A stretch of 64,000 nucleotides of DNA, taken from Actinoplanes lobatus (GTDB lineage: Bacteria; Actinomycetota; Actinomycetes; Mycobacteriales; Micromonosporaceae). Below the pieces are notes generated by a model. It was not told the origin of the DNA. It did not search any database and was given only the letters and a program-made list of their open reading frames with translations. A program made the position numbers and the translations under genes. The first letter of the stretch is position 1. Each line of letters starts with the position of its first letter. The DNA lies in NCBI RefSeq assembly GCF_014205215.1, contig NZ_JACHNC010000001.1, positions 7,994,501-8,058,500 of the forward strand, given 5' to 3'. Positions 1 through 6,225 of this stretch are shown here, in pieces.

Positions 1-385
1 CCAAGCCCGGGCCGTCGGCGGAATCGTCCGGCGGCTCGGCGACAAACGCGCCGCGGTGGGTGGCGGCCTCATCAGTGCGACAACCCTTCTCGGTACGGCG
101 TTCGCCGCGCAACCGTGGCAGCTCTACACGATCCTGGCCGTCGGGGTGCTCGGCTCGGTCGGCGGGGCGGCCGCCCAGTCGTGGATCTCCCGCACCGTGG
201 GCGACGACGAGCAGGGCACCGTGCAGGGCGCGCTGACCGGCATCGGGGCGGCCGCCGAGACGGTGGTGCCAGTGGTAGCGGGAGTCGTTTTCGGGTCGTC
301 ACTGGCGTACGGATCAGCGGGGTTGATCTTCGTGGTGGCCGCCGCGTTCGCGGGGTGGTCCGTGCTGATCACCGCACGTTGCTGA
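1..385 (+). CDS. MFS transporter, C-terminal part (5' end outside window)
   Basis: The reading frame is open from base 2 and stops at 383-385, so only about 127 C-terminal residues are present. The visible part starts with a basic loop (RRLGDKRAAVGGG), the usual cytoplasmic loop after an even helix in MFS carriers. Three to four hydrophobic helices follow, with a short loop containing DDEQGTVQGAL. That loop resembles the Tet/TCR-type drug-proton antiporter signature near helix 11. The protein is therefore probably an inner-membrane drug exporter, but no substrate can be read. The last 17 bases overlap the convergent MarR-like gene, so the two may share a bidirectional termination region. Confidence 0.8.
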   Translation, partial: QARAVGGIVRRLGDKRAAVGGGLISATTLLGTAFAAQPWQLYTILAVGVLGSVGGAAAQSWISRTVGDDEQGTVQGALTGIGAAAETVVPVVAGVVFGSSLAYGSAGLIFVVAAAFAGWSVLITARC

Positions 386-812
386 TCATTTTCCGCAGCA
401 CCCGCAGCGTGGTCACGTAGTCGGCGTCGTCGATGCCCTCGTGGATCCGAGCGCGGATCGCGGGGGCGTGGCTCTTCATCCCGATCCGCGCCTCCTCGCC
501 TTGCGGGGTGATCCACCAGCGGCCGTCGTCCTGGCGAAGCCAGCCGCGCTCGGCCAGCGCCGCCGCCTCGGCGGCGAGATCGTCCTCGGGCCGCAGGTAG
601 TCGCTCATCGCCTGCCGCAGCTCGGGGACGGTCCGGCCGCGCCCGTCCGGAGACAGATCATTTACGGACAGGTTCCGCAGCAGCCAGAACTGCGGCTGGG
701 TGAATCCGGCCTCTGCCTGGCGGGCCCGGGTGAAGGCGATGAGCGCCTCATAGGCGACACCGGTCCAGTATGCGGCGGGCTGTCCGGCGAGTTCGGCATC
801 GGTGAGCTGCAT
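369..812 (-). CDS. MarR-like winged-helix regulator
   Basis: This 147-residue protein has the size and layout of MarR/PadR-like winged-helix regulators. An N-terminal helix pair (YWTGVAYEALIAF) is followed by a helix-turn-helix segment (TQPQFWLLRNL, then TVPELRQAMSDYL) and a wing (RQDDGRWWITPQGEEAR) at about residues 90-105. The C-terminal helices would form the dimer interface. The ATG at 812 lies 7 nt downstream of a -10-like element, so the mRNA is probably leaderless. A SoxR-type box sits in the 19-bp promoter spacer. It converges on an MFS exporter, a common regulator/pump pairing, but the target is unknown. DNA binding is inferred from fold-like features only. Confidence 0.7.
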   Translation of the reverse strand: MQLTDAELAGQPAAYWTGVAYEALIAFTRARQAEAGFTQPQFWLLRNLSVNDLSPDGRGRTVPELRQAMSDYLRPEDDLAAEAAALAERGWLRQDDGRWWITPQGEEARIGMKSHAPAIRARIHEGIDDADYVTTLRVLRKMISNVR

Positions 813-819
813 GTTGACG

Positions 820-850
820 ACCGTAGAACCTCAATCAATGTTGAGGTCAA
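820..850 (-). promoter_or_regulatory. MerR/SoxR-type promoter for the MarR-like gene
   Basis: Read on the minus strand: TTGACC (850-845), a 19-bp spacer, then TACGGT (825-820), ending 7 nt before the ATG at 812. The spacer holds CCTCAA-6 nt-TTGAGG (829-846), the half-sites and spacing of the 18-bp SoxR box. The over-long 19-bp spacer is typical of promoters activated by MerR-family proteins. The same architecture recurs at 18332-18362. Confidence 0.7.
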
Positions 851-870
851 CGCTCGGGCATGATCTATAC

Positions 871-1530
871 ATGGATCTTCCCTTGCACGATCCGCTGTTC
901 TGGGCGCGGTACACGTTCGCCTACGAGGACGAGGACCGCGTCGGCGAACTGGCGGACCAGATCGAGGACGTCGAACTCGATGACGACGACGAGGACATCG
1001 AGGGTGTCGAGGTGGTCTTCGACGTCGGCGGCGGCTGCCGCCTCGTGCTCGACGTCGCCCTCGAACTCGACCACCACTCGCTGGAACTGATCGTGCCCGG
1101 CCTCACCGAACCCGCCGAGCTGGGCTGGGACGACCTGGACATGTGGCATCCGCACGCGCTGCGCTGGTCCGAGCTCGACCTGATCTGCCGCGCCGTCGAC
1201 CCGGAACCCGGCCCGGCGCTGGCGCTGCTGTGCCGGTTCGCCGCAGTGTTCGAGGACGACGACGTGGACGCGGCCGCGGCCGCGGTGGACGCCGCCTACG
1301 CATCGCTGCGCCCGGAAGGCTGGACCGGCTACTGGCCGAACGCCGCCGACTGGCTGGAACGCAACGACCTGCGCGGCCAGGCGGTCACCTGGCACACCGA
1401 CGGGCAGGGCCGGCACTGGGCAACCCAGAAGGACTGGCACCAGAAGAAGGACTTCTACAGCACCCGTCAGGGGCCGGACAAGTTCCCGCACGACGAACTG
1501 CGGACCCTGCTCCAGGCGGCACGCCGATGA
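871..1530 (+). CDS. Hypothetical acidic protein
   Basis: This protein has 219 residues if it starts at the ATG at 871; an upstream in-frame start at 802 would run through the divergent promoter and is unlikely. Residues about 18-50 are very acidic, with runs such as DEDR and DDDDEDIEG, and a second acidic run (FEDDDVDAAAA) lies near residue 130. The C-terminal part is Trp-rich and conserved-looking (GWTGYWPNAADWLERN, then HWATQKDWHQKKDFY). I recognise no family. The stop overlaps the start of the HAD phosphatase by ATGA, so the two are probably translationally coupled. No signal peptide or membrane segment is visible; it is likely cytoplasmic. Confidence 0.75.
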   Translation: MDLPLHDPLFWARYTFAYEDEDRVGELADQIEDVELDDDDEDIEGVEVVFDVGGGCRLVLDVALELDHHSLELIVPGLTEPAELGWDDLDMWHPHALRWSELDLICRAVDPEPGPALALLCRFAAVFEDDDVDAAAAAVDAAYASLRPEGWTGYWPNAADWLERNDLRGQAVTWHTDGQGRHWATQKDWHQKKDFYSTRQGPDKFPHDELRTLLQAARR

Positions 1531-2195
1531 TCCGGGCCGTCATCATCGACGTCGACGACACGCTGTGCATGACCGAGGCGGCGTCGTTCGTACTGGAGAA
1601 CGAGGTCCTGGCGGCCATGGGCCGTCCGCCGATGACCCGCGAGCTGCACCTGGCCACGTGGGGTGACCCGCTGCTGGAGGCCATGCCGAAACGCTCCCCC
1701 GGCCTCGACCTGGACGTGTTCGGCACGCTGTTCCAGACCATCATGGAACGGCATGTGGCCGAGGGCCGCCTCGACGTCATCCCGGAGGAGAACCTCCGGG
1801 CGCTGGACGCGCTGATCGAGGCCGACCGGTCGGTGCTGCTGCTCACCTCCCGGGCCGAGTCGGAGGTCCGGCACATGCTGGAGCCCGGCCACGCCGTCGC
1901 GAGCCGGGTGTCCGGCGCCTACCACCGGGACAACACCCGGTACGGCAAACCCGACCCGCGCGCCTTCGACGAGTTGCTGGCGCACACCGGGCTGTCGCCG
2001 GCGCAGTGTGTCTACGTCGGCGACTCGCCCGGTGACGCGGTGGCGGCCGGCGGCGCCGGGATGGCGTTCATCGCCTGCATGCAGAGCGGGGTGCGCCGCC
2101 TCGAGGACTTCGACGGCCGCCACGTGACCGCGACGATCGACGCGTTCCCCGAGGTGGTGCCGGTGGTGGAGCGGCTCAGCCGAACTCCGGGCTGA
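1527..2195 (+). CDS. HAD-superfamily hydrolase (phosphatase-like)
   Basis: This 222-residue protein shows all four HAD motifs: DVDDT at residues 8-12 (nucleophile Asp8, general acid Asp10), LLLTS at 104-108, Lys141 in GKPDP, and VGDSPGD at 164-170 with Asp166 and Asp170. The helical cap between motifs I and II is subclass-I sized. Such enzymes usually dephosphorylate small phosphorylated metabolites in the cytoplasm; the substrate cannot be read. The ATG at 1527 overlaps the upstream stop (ATGA). The last codons (2176-2195) lie inside the left copy of a 25-bp imperfect direct repeat that bounds the following element remnant. Confidence 0.88.
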   Translation: MIRAVIIDVDDTLCMTEAASFVLENEVLAAMGRPPMTRELHLATWGDPLLEAMPKRSPGLDLDVFGTLFQTIMERHVAEGRLDVIPEENLRALDALIEADRSVLLLTSRAESEVRHMLEPGHAVASRVSGAYHRDNTRYGKPDPRAFDELLAHTGLSPAQCVYVGDSPGDAVAAGGAGMAFIACMQSGVRRLEDFDGRHVTATIDAFPEVVPVVERLSRTPG

Positions 2196-2200
2196 CCCGG
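2176..2200. repeat. Left copy of 25-bp imperfect direct repeat (candidate attachment site)
   Basis: The 25 bases starting TCAGCCGAACTCC match 4763-4787 at 23 of 25 positions in the same orientation. Read on the minus strand this copy encodes RVSPEFG-stop; the right copy is the real end (RVSLEFG-stop) of the lipase gene. The copies bracket a 2.5-kb block holding an integrase remnant, so they may be attL/attR-like. Confidence 0.5.
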
Positions 2201-2485
2201 AGCCAAGTAGTACAGCAGAAGGACGCCGGTTCGAATCCGGTCGGCTTCGCCGCCTGTGCACCCGTAGGGAAGGCCGACATGCCCGGTTGCTGCCCCGCCT
2301 ACCAGCTGCGGGCGTCGATGTGAACGCCAAGGACGTGGAGGGCAGCACCGCGCCCTACCTGGCTGTCGTCCACCGCTGGCCAGCCCGGCGAACGCGGCGG
2401 GCGCAGCTCCTGTCGACGGGTGCGCGCTGCGCCTGACGTTTACGGCGCCCGCGTTCGGCAACGCGAGACAGGTCGTCACGGCCAA
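2201..2485. other. Gene-free stretch with a tRNA 3'-half-like fragment
   Basis: I see no convincing gene here. At about 2228-2244 there is a T-arm-like sequence: GCCGG, TTCGAAT loop, CCGGT, followed by CGGCTTC. No matching acceptor 5' strand, D arm or anticodon arm is found upstream, so it is not an intact tRNA. It may be a fragment carried in by, or used as target by, the neighbouring element. Confidence 0.3.
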
Positions 2486-3250
2486 TTAGGCCGATCTCAG
2501 TAGATCGGCGGCCAGCAGCACATCGGCAGGTACGGCCTTGCGGCTCTCGAAGTCCTTCGGGCGCAGCAGGAGCTGCCGCTGGCCATATCCGATCTCGGGC
2601 CGCAGCGCCCTCTCGAGGAAGCGCCGGGCCTTGGTCGCCACCTCGGACGCATCGTCCGCCAGCGCGGCGAGGGCCCGTTCCACGGCCGCCTCGGCGTCCG
2701 GCACGTACACGTAGTCGTCGCCCGCCGGCAGTTTCTGCGCGGACAGGTCCACCCCGAACCGGAAGCTGACCTTCACCAGCTCCGCGCCGGTGAAGTCGTT
2801 ACCCCGGATCTGGTTGCGCTCGCGCAGTACGAGCTCGCGGTAGCCGGCGGGCTCCGGCCGGCCTTGACGGGCGAAGGAGCGCAGGGAGCCCTCATACCAG
2901 CTCTGCCCATCGGGCGGAGCACCGTTGAGCGTCAGCCCGGTGATCCGCCCGGTGAACGTGCAGTCCACGAACTCCAGGTAGTCGGCGCTGGGCCGCACGA
3001 AACGCGCATTGTGGAACGTACAGCCGGTAAAGCGGACAAAATTGCCGAGGAAGGTGAGCGCCGCCCGGTCGAACGAGCAGCCGGCATACACCGACTGCTC
3101 CGTCCCCGCGCCGAACGACGCGTCACCCACTTTGATCCGGTCGAACGTGCACTTCTCGAAGGTGGACCCCTGCGCGCTGAACTTCACCAAGCTCAGCCCC
3201 GAGTAGTCGGCACCCACCACGTGCTCATGGTCGACGCTGATCCGCTCCAT
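2486..3250 (-). CDS. Pentapeptide-repeat-like protein
   Basis: The protein has 254 residues from the ATG at 3250 (an alternative ATG lies 30 bases upstream). Residues about 12-120 contain degenerate pentapeptide-like steps: ADYSGLSL, STFEKCTFDRIKV, SVYAGCSFDRAAL, VRFTGCTFHNARF, LEFVDCTFTG. These fit a right-handed quadrilateral beta-helix. A second short set (NDFTGAELVKVSF) is near residue 170, then a helical C-terminus. Such proteins act as scaffolds or protein-binding decoys; no specific role can be read. It lies just inside the decayed element, alone on the minus strand, and could be cargo. Confidence 0.75.
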   Translation of the reverse strand: MERISVDHEHVVGADYSGLSLVKFSAQGSTFEKCTFDRIKVGDASFGAGTEQSVYAGCSFDRAALTFLGNFVRFTGCTFHNARFVRPSADYLEFVDCTFTGRITGLTLNGAPPDGQSWYEGSLRSFARQGRPEPAGYRELVLRERNQIRGNDFTGAELVKVSFRFGVDLSAQKLPAGDDYVYVPDAEAAVERALAALADDASEVATKARRFLERALRPEIGYGQRQLLLRPKDFESRKAVPADVLLAADLLRSA

Positions 3251-3593
3251 TGCCGTCACTGTACTGAGCGGCGCGATCACGACGGCGGGAAGTTGTACTT
3301 GGCTGCGGGTGCCTCGCTATGGCTGATCGGCCTCGACAGCCTGTTCACCGCGGTCCACCCGGCACCCCGCTGGCCACGTCATAACCACTGAAGGCAGGCG
3401 GCTCGGCACAGGCCACAACCCTCTCCTGCCCGAACGGCCGCACCCCGGAGCAAGCCGATCACACAGTCGGCGATTTCAACCCGTCCCGAAACCACCCAAT
3501 ACCGAAACCCTTTGCTAACCCACTTATCGAATAGAGTGCGACCGTGCACCAGCCCACGTGCTCAACGGTCCTCACTCGTTGAGCCGAGACACC
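3251..3593. other. Gene-free stretch of lower G+C
   Basis: No supported gene. Base composition from about 3400 onward is visibly less G+C rich than the flanks, for example around 3500-3535, consistent with foreign origin. It may hold the promoter of the minus-strand pentapeptide-like gene (start 3250). Confidence 0.4.
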
Positions 3594-3890
3594 TTAACCA
3601 ATACGCTCCGACCGGCCAACGACACGCTCGTAAGAGGTAGGAAAAGGTGAGCCGAGGACAGCCTCGCGCGCCGAATCGTTCGCATTCTTCGCGTAAACCA
3701 GGAGGAAGGACATCGCATCGGCCCCGTTGGCGAACAGCCGGCCGCACACCTGCTCTTCGATCCAGGTCCACACCTCGCCAGGCACGTTGAGCTCCGCCCA
3801 TTTGCGAACCAGCCCCTCGACAATCGAACAAGTGTACGATAGGGGCTTCGCTGGGCCGCGACGAGCATCAACGCCAGGGACGAACACCAT
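3594..3890 (-). CDS. Hypothetical small protein, possibly a remnant
   Basis: This 98-residue frame has a plausible protein composition (VRKWAELNVPGEVWTWIEEQ, then GADAMSFLLVYAKNANDSAR) rather than the Arg/Pro/Ala-rich look of G+C-rich shadow frames. It lies in the lower-G+C part of the element remnant. I recognise no family. The N-terminal 15 residues are less convincing, so the true start may be internal. The frame could be the decayed fragment of a larger element-borne gene. Confidence 0.35.
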   Translation of the reverse strand: MVFVPGVDARRGPAKPLSYTCSIVEGLVRKWAELNVPGEVWTWIEEQVCGRLFANGADAMSFLLVYAKNANDSAREAVLGSPFPTSYERVVGRSERIG

Positions 3891-4001
3891 CGGCTGACGG
3901 CTCTAGCTCGGGCAGAACCACGCAGCTAGGCTCCTGAAACCTTGCAGGGCCAACGTCGTCCCGACCTAGAACGAAACACGCTGCACGAGGAGCGAACGTC
4001 A

Positions 4002-4286
4002 ATGGGTCGGGACTTGCTGGGATTCTTCTCTTGGCTTCAAGGTCACGAGATCTGGTTCATCGCCATTACGGCCTGCACCCTCCTGCCGGCCTGCCTTCAC
4101 AGGCTGGAGCGCCTCTGCATCTTCGTTCTCGCCTTCTGGTCCCGTAAGCCAGGCACCAGACACTTCGCCCGCAAGGTCTACAAGGTTATGCTTCGTGCCG
4201 ATCGGCATGGTCGGCACGAAACGCTAGCCAATAGCAGCGTCGCCGAGGCAAAGAAAAGTGGCAACCCGACCAGCAAACGATCATGA
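4002..4286 (+). CDS. Small membrane-anchored hypothetical protein
   Basis: This 94-residue protein starts at the ATG at 4002, with a GAGGAG ribosome-binding site about 8-9 nt upstream; an earlier in-frame ATG at 3942 has no such site. Residues about 14-45 are hydrophobic (IWFIAITACTLLPACL, then LCIFVLAFW), giving one long or two short membrane segments. A basic tail follows (KPGTRHFARKVYKVMLRADR) and would face the cytoplasm. Codon use is less G+C biased than the surroundings. Small membrane proteins like this are common on actinomycete integrative elements, but I cannot name a family. Confidence 0.55.
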   Translation: MGRDLLGFFSWLQGHEIWFIAITACTLLPACLHRLERLCIFVLAFWSRKPGTRHFARKVYKVMLRADRHGRHETLANSSVAEAKKSGNPTSKRS

Positions 4287-4368
4287 AACATGGCCTTTCA
4301 TAAAGCAGCCCAGGCCAGACCGGAAAGGCGAACCTGGTCACCACAGCTTGCGGGATCGGGGTTTCGCG

Positions 4369-4740
4369 TCCACTCAACAGTGGGCGGGCATGCTCATGGG
4401 CGAGGCCGTCGAGGAACGCAGGATCGTCACCAACCCTGCCGACGACTCCGCCCGACCGCCGACCTCAAACCTGAGCGCCCTTGGGCCACGGAATTCCAAG
4501 TCCTCGCCATCGCCAACCACCTGGGCCCGGCGGAGGCCACCCTGGTCATCACCGCCGCCTACACCGGCATGCGCCGGGGTGAACTCGTCGGGCTGCGACG
4601 GCAGAACTGCAAACCCGACGACGCTCGGATCCTTATCGACCCCGATGCAGGCGCCGCCTCGTCGACGGCTTGCAGCAACGCTGGGAGAACACCGGCAACC
4701 CGCACCCCGAACGATGACCACTTTCCCGGCACGGTCGGGC
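4369..4740 (+). pseudogene. Tyrosine recombinase (integrase) remnant, frameshifted
   Basis: Two pieces of a phage-type integrase lie in different frames. The first (about 4369-4460) reads TQQWAGMLMGEAVEERRIV then TNPAD, the end of the core-binding domain. The second (about 4468-4650) reads ERPWATEFQVLAIANHLGP then AAYTGMRRGELVGLR, with the conserved catalytic Arg in the GMRRGEL motif at about 4560-4598. The H-x-x-R box and the catalytic Tyr are not found downstream, where the lipase gene end begins. The gene is thus frameshifted and truncated at both ends and cannot make an active recombinase. It marks the block 2.2-4.8 kb as a decayed integrated element. Confidence 0.75.
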
Positions 4741-4762
4741 GGCCCCGGTTCGCGGCGCCCGG

Positions 4763-4787
4763 TCAGCCGAACTCCAGGCTGACGCGG
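4763..4787. repeat. Right copy of 25-bp imperfect direct repeat
   Basis: It matches 2176-2200 at 23 of 25 bases and contains the last seven codons and stop of the minus-strand lipase gene. It is about 20 bp from the end of the integrase remnant. Confidence 0.5.
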
Positions 4788-6160
4788 TGTCCGCTGGACG
4801 GCCAGGCGGGCACGCTCAACCGCGTCCGTCCCGCCCCGCGTTCCTGCGCGGTGATCTCCACGGTCCTCCTGGGGCGCGCGGGAATGAACAGGTCGACGCC
4901 GGAGATGAACGGCTGCGCGATGAACTCCGGCAACGGCGCGGTCAGGTCGGTGACGCCGTCGCTGCCGTCGTCGAAGGCGAAGACGCCGATCACCCGCCGG
5001 TTGTGCGGGGCGGTCGCCGGGTTGAGGATGTCCTGCCCGTTGATCCACAGATGGTCGCCCTCGCCACCCCACCACTCCTTCTGCCGCTGGAACGTCAGCG
5101 CGGTGTGCCGGTCGCTGGTGTCGACCAGAGCGCCCAGGCCCTCGCCGGGCCGGCTGGTGAGCAGGCGGACGAACGTGTCCGTGCGGCGGAACGGCTCGAA
5201 ATAGAAGTGGTGCACCGACTGCCCGGCCCGGAGCAGGGCGAACTCGTACCGGGAGTGCGGGTCGAGCGGCACCGGGCCGAACGCTCCCCCGGCGCCGACC
5301 GCGATCCGCGCCACCGGCCGCCCGCGGAGTCGCCGCCCGGTCGCATGGTGGACCGGGTAGATCTCCAGCTCGGCGTCGGTGACCCCGGCGTTGCTGGGGA
5401 ACAGCACCGCGCGGCCGGAGACGTGCGCGATCCGGGTGGATCGGACCTCGGTGGTACGGGGACCGCAGCCCCGCAGGAAGCCGTGGATCGCCGTGAAGGA
5501 CTCGGCCGACGACACGGTCTGGGTGTGCGACTGCTCCGGGAAGGAGACGTTGGTGGCGCCGACCACGGTACGGGCCGGGTCGCCCTCGCCCCAGATGGCC
5601 AGCGTCGGGACCCCGCCGGGCAGCGCCGCCGCGGGCCGGCCGTCCAGGTTGACGTAGTGCGCGACGCGGGCGGCCCGCTCGGGTGAACTGTTGAGGTAAC
5701 CCTGGGTGACGTAGGTGCCGAGCGAGTGGGCGAGCAGGTCCACCCGGTCAGCGCCGCTGGCGGCGAGCAGGCGGTCGATGCGGGCATCGAGGCCGGCCCA
5801 CACGTCGGCGAGGACGGCGACGATGTTCGGGGAGTCGTACTCGTGGGCCTCGATGATCCCCGCCGGGTAGCCGTTGCCGGCCAGACGTTTGGCCTGCACC
5901 CGGAACTGCATCGCGGAGCCGGCACTGCCGTGGATGAAGATGACCGGCCGTGGTGCGGCCGGGTGCGCGGGCGCACCTGCTCCGGCGGCGGCGTGTACTG
6001 GCGCCCCTGTTCCGGCCCCGGCGTGCGCGGGCGTGCCCGTTCCGGCCGCGGCGTGCGCGGGCGTGCCTGCTCCGGCGGCCGCGTGCGCCGGTGCGCCGGT
6101 TCCGGCGGCGAGCGCGGCTCCGGCGGGCAGCGCGATCAGCGTTCGGCGAGTAATCCCCAT
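4763..6160 (-). CDS. Secreted alpha/beta-hydrolase (lipase/esterase-like)
   Basis: This 465-residue protein begins with a short N-region (MGITRRTLIA) and an Ala-rich hydrophobic core typical of a Tat or Sec signal peptide. Residues about 23-68 are a low-complexity spacer of five decapeptides of the type AAAGTGTPAH. The hydrolase domain starts near residue 70: oxyanion loop HGSAGS at 77-82, nucleophile Ser146 in AHSLG, probable acid Asp194 (GEGDP) and His212 (EQSHTQ). A C-terminal beta-rich domain of about 230 residues follows, as in some actinomycete lipases. It should act outside the cell on ester or lipid substrates. A GGGAG ribosome-binding site precedes the ATG at 6160. Confidence 0.85.
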   Translation of the reverse strand: MGITRRTLIALPAGAALAAGTGAPAHAAAGAGTPAHAAAGTGTPAHAGAGTGAPVHAAAGAGAPAHPAAPRPVIFIHGSAGSAMQFRVQAKRLAGNGYPAGIIEAHEYDSPNIVAVLADVWAGLDARIDRLLAASGADRVDLLAHSLGTYVTQGYLNSSPERAARVAHYVNLDGRPAAALPGGVPTLAIWGEGDPARTVVGATNVSFPEQSHTQTVSSAESFTAIHGFLRGCGPRTTEVRSTRIAHVSGRAVLFPSNAGVTDAELEIYPVHHATGRRLRGRPVARIAVGAGGAFGPVPLDPHSRYEFALLRAGQSVHHFYFEPFRRTDTFVRLLTSRPGEGLGALVDTSDRHTALTFQRQKEWWGGEGDHLWINGQDILNPATAPHNRRVIGVFAFDDGSDGVTDLTAPLPEFIAQPFISGVDLFIPARPRRTVEITAQERGAGRTRLSVPAWPSSGHRVSLEFG

Positions 6161-6170
6161 CGACTCTCCC

Positions 6171-6223
6171 GATAGACAGCGGTGATTATTGCACTGTGAG
6201 TGCGATTATTGCCGCTGTCTATC
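6171..6223. promoter_or_regulatory. Inverted repeat with internal direct repeats upstream of the lipase gene
   Basis: A perfect 12-bp inverted repeat (GATAGACAGCGG at 6171-6182, CCGCTGTCTATC at 6212-6223) encloses two copies of GATTATTGC 20 bp apart (6184-6192, 6204-6212). It fills the gap between the kinase stop and the lipase start. It could be an operator for the lipase gene or a terminator for the kinase gene; the A/T-rich direct repeats favour an operator. Confidence 0.5.
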
Positions 6224-6225
6224 GG

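Noticed and set aside
2201..2260. Intact tRNA gene
   Set aside because: Only a T-arm-like part is present; no acceptor, D or anticodon arm can be paired.
3562..3871. Other overlapping minus-strand frames in the element remnant
   Set aside because: They are Arg/Ser-rich and overlap the more protein-like 3594-3890 frame.
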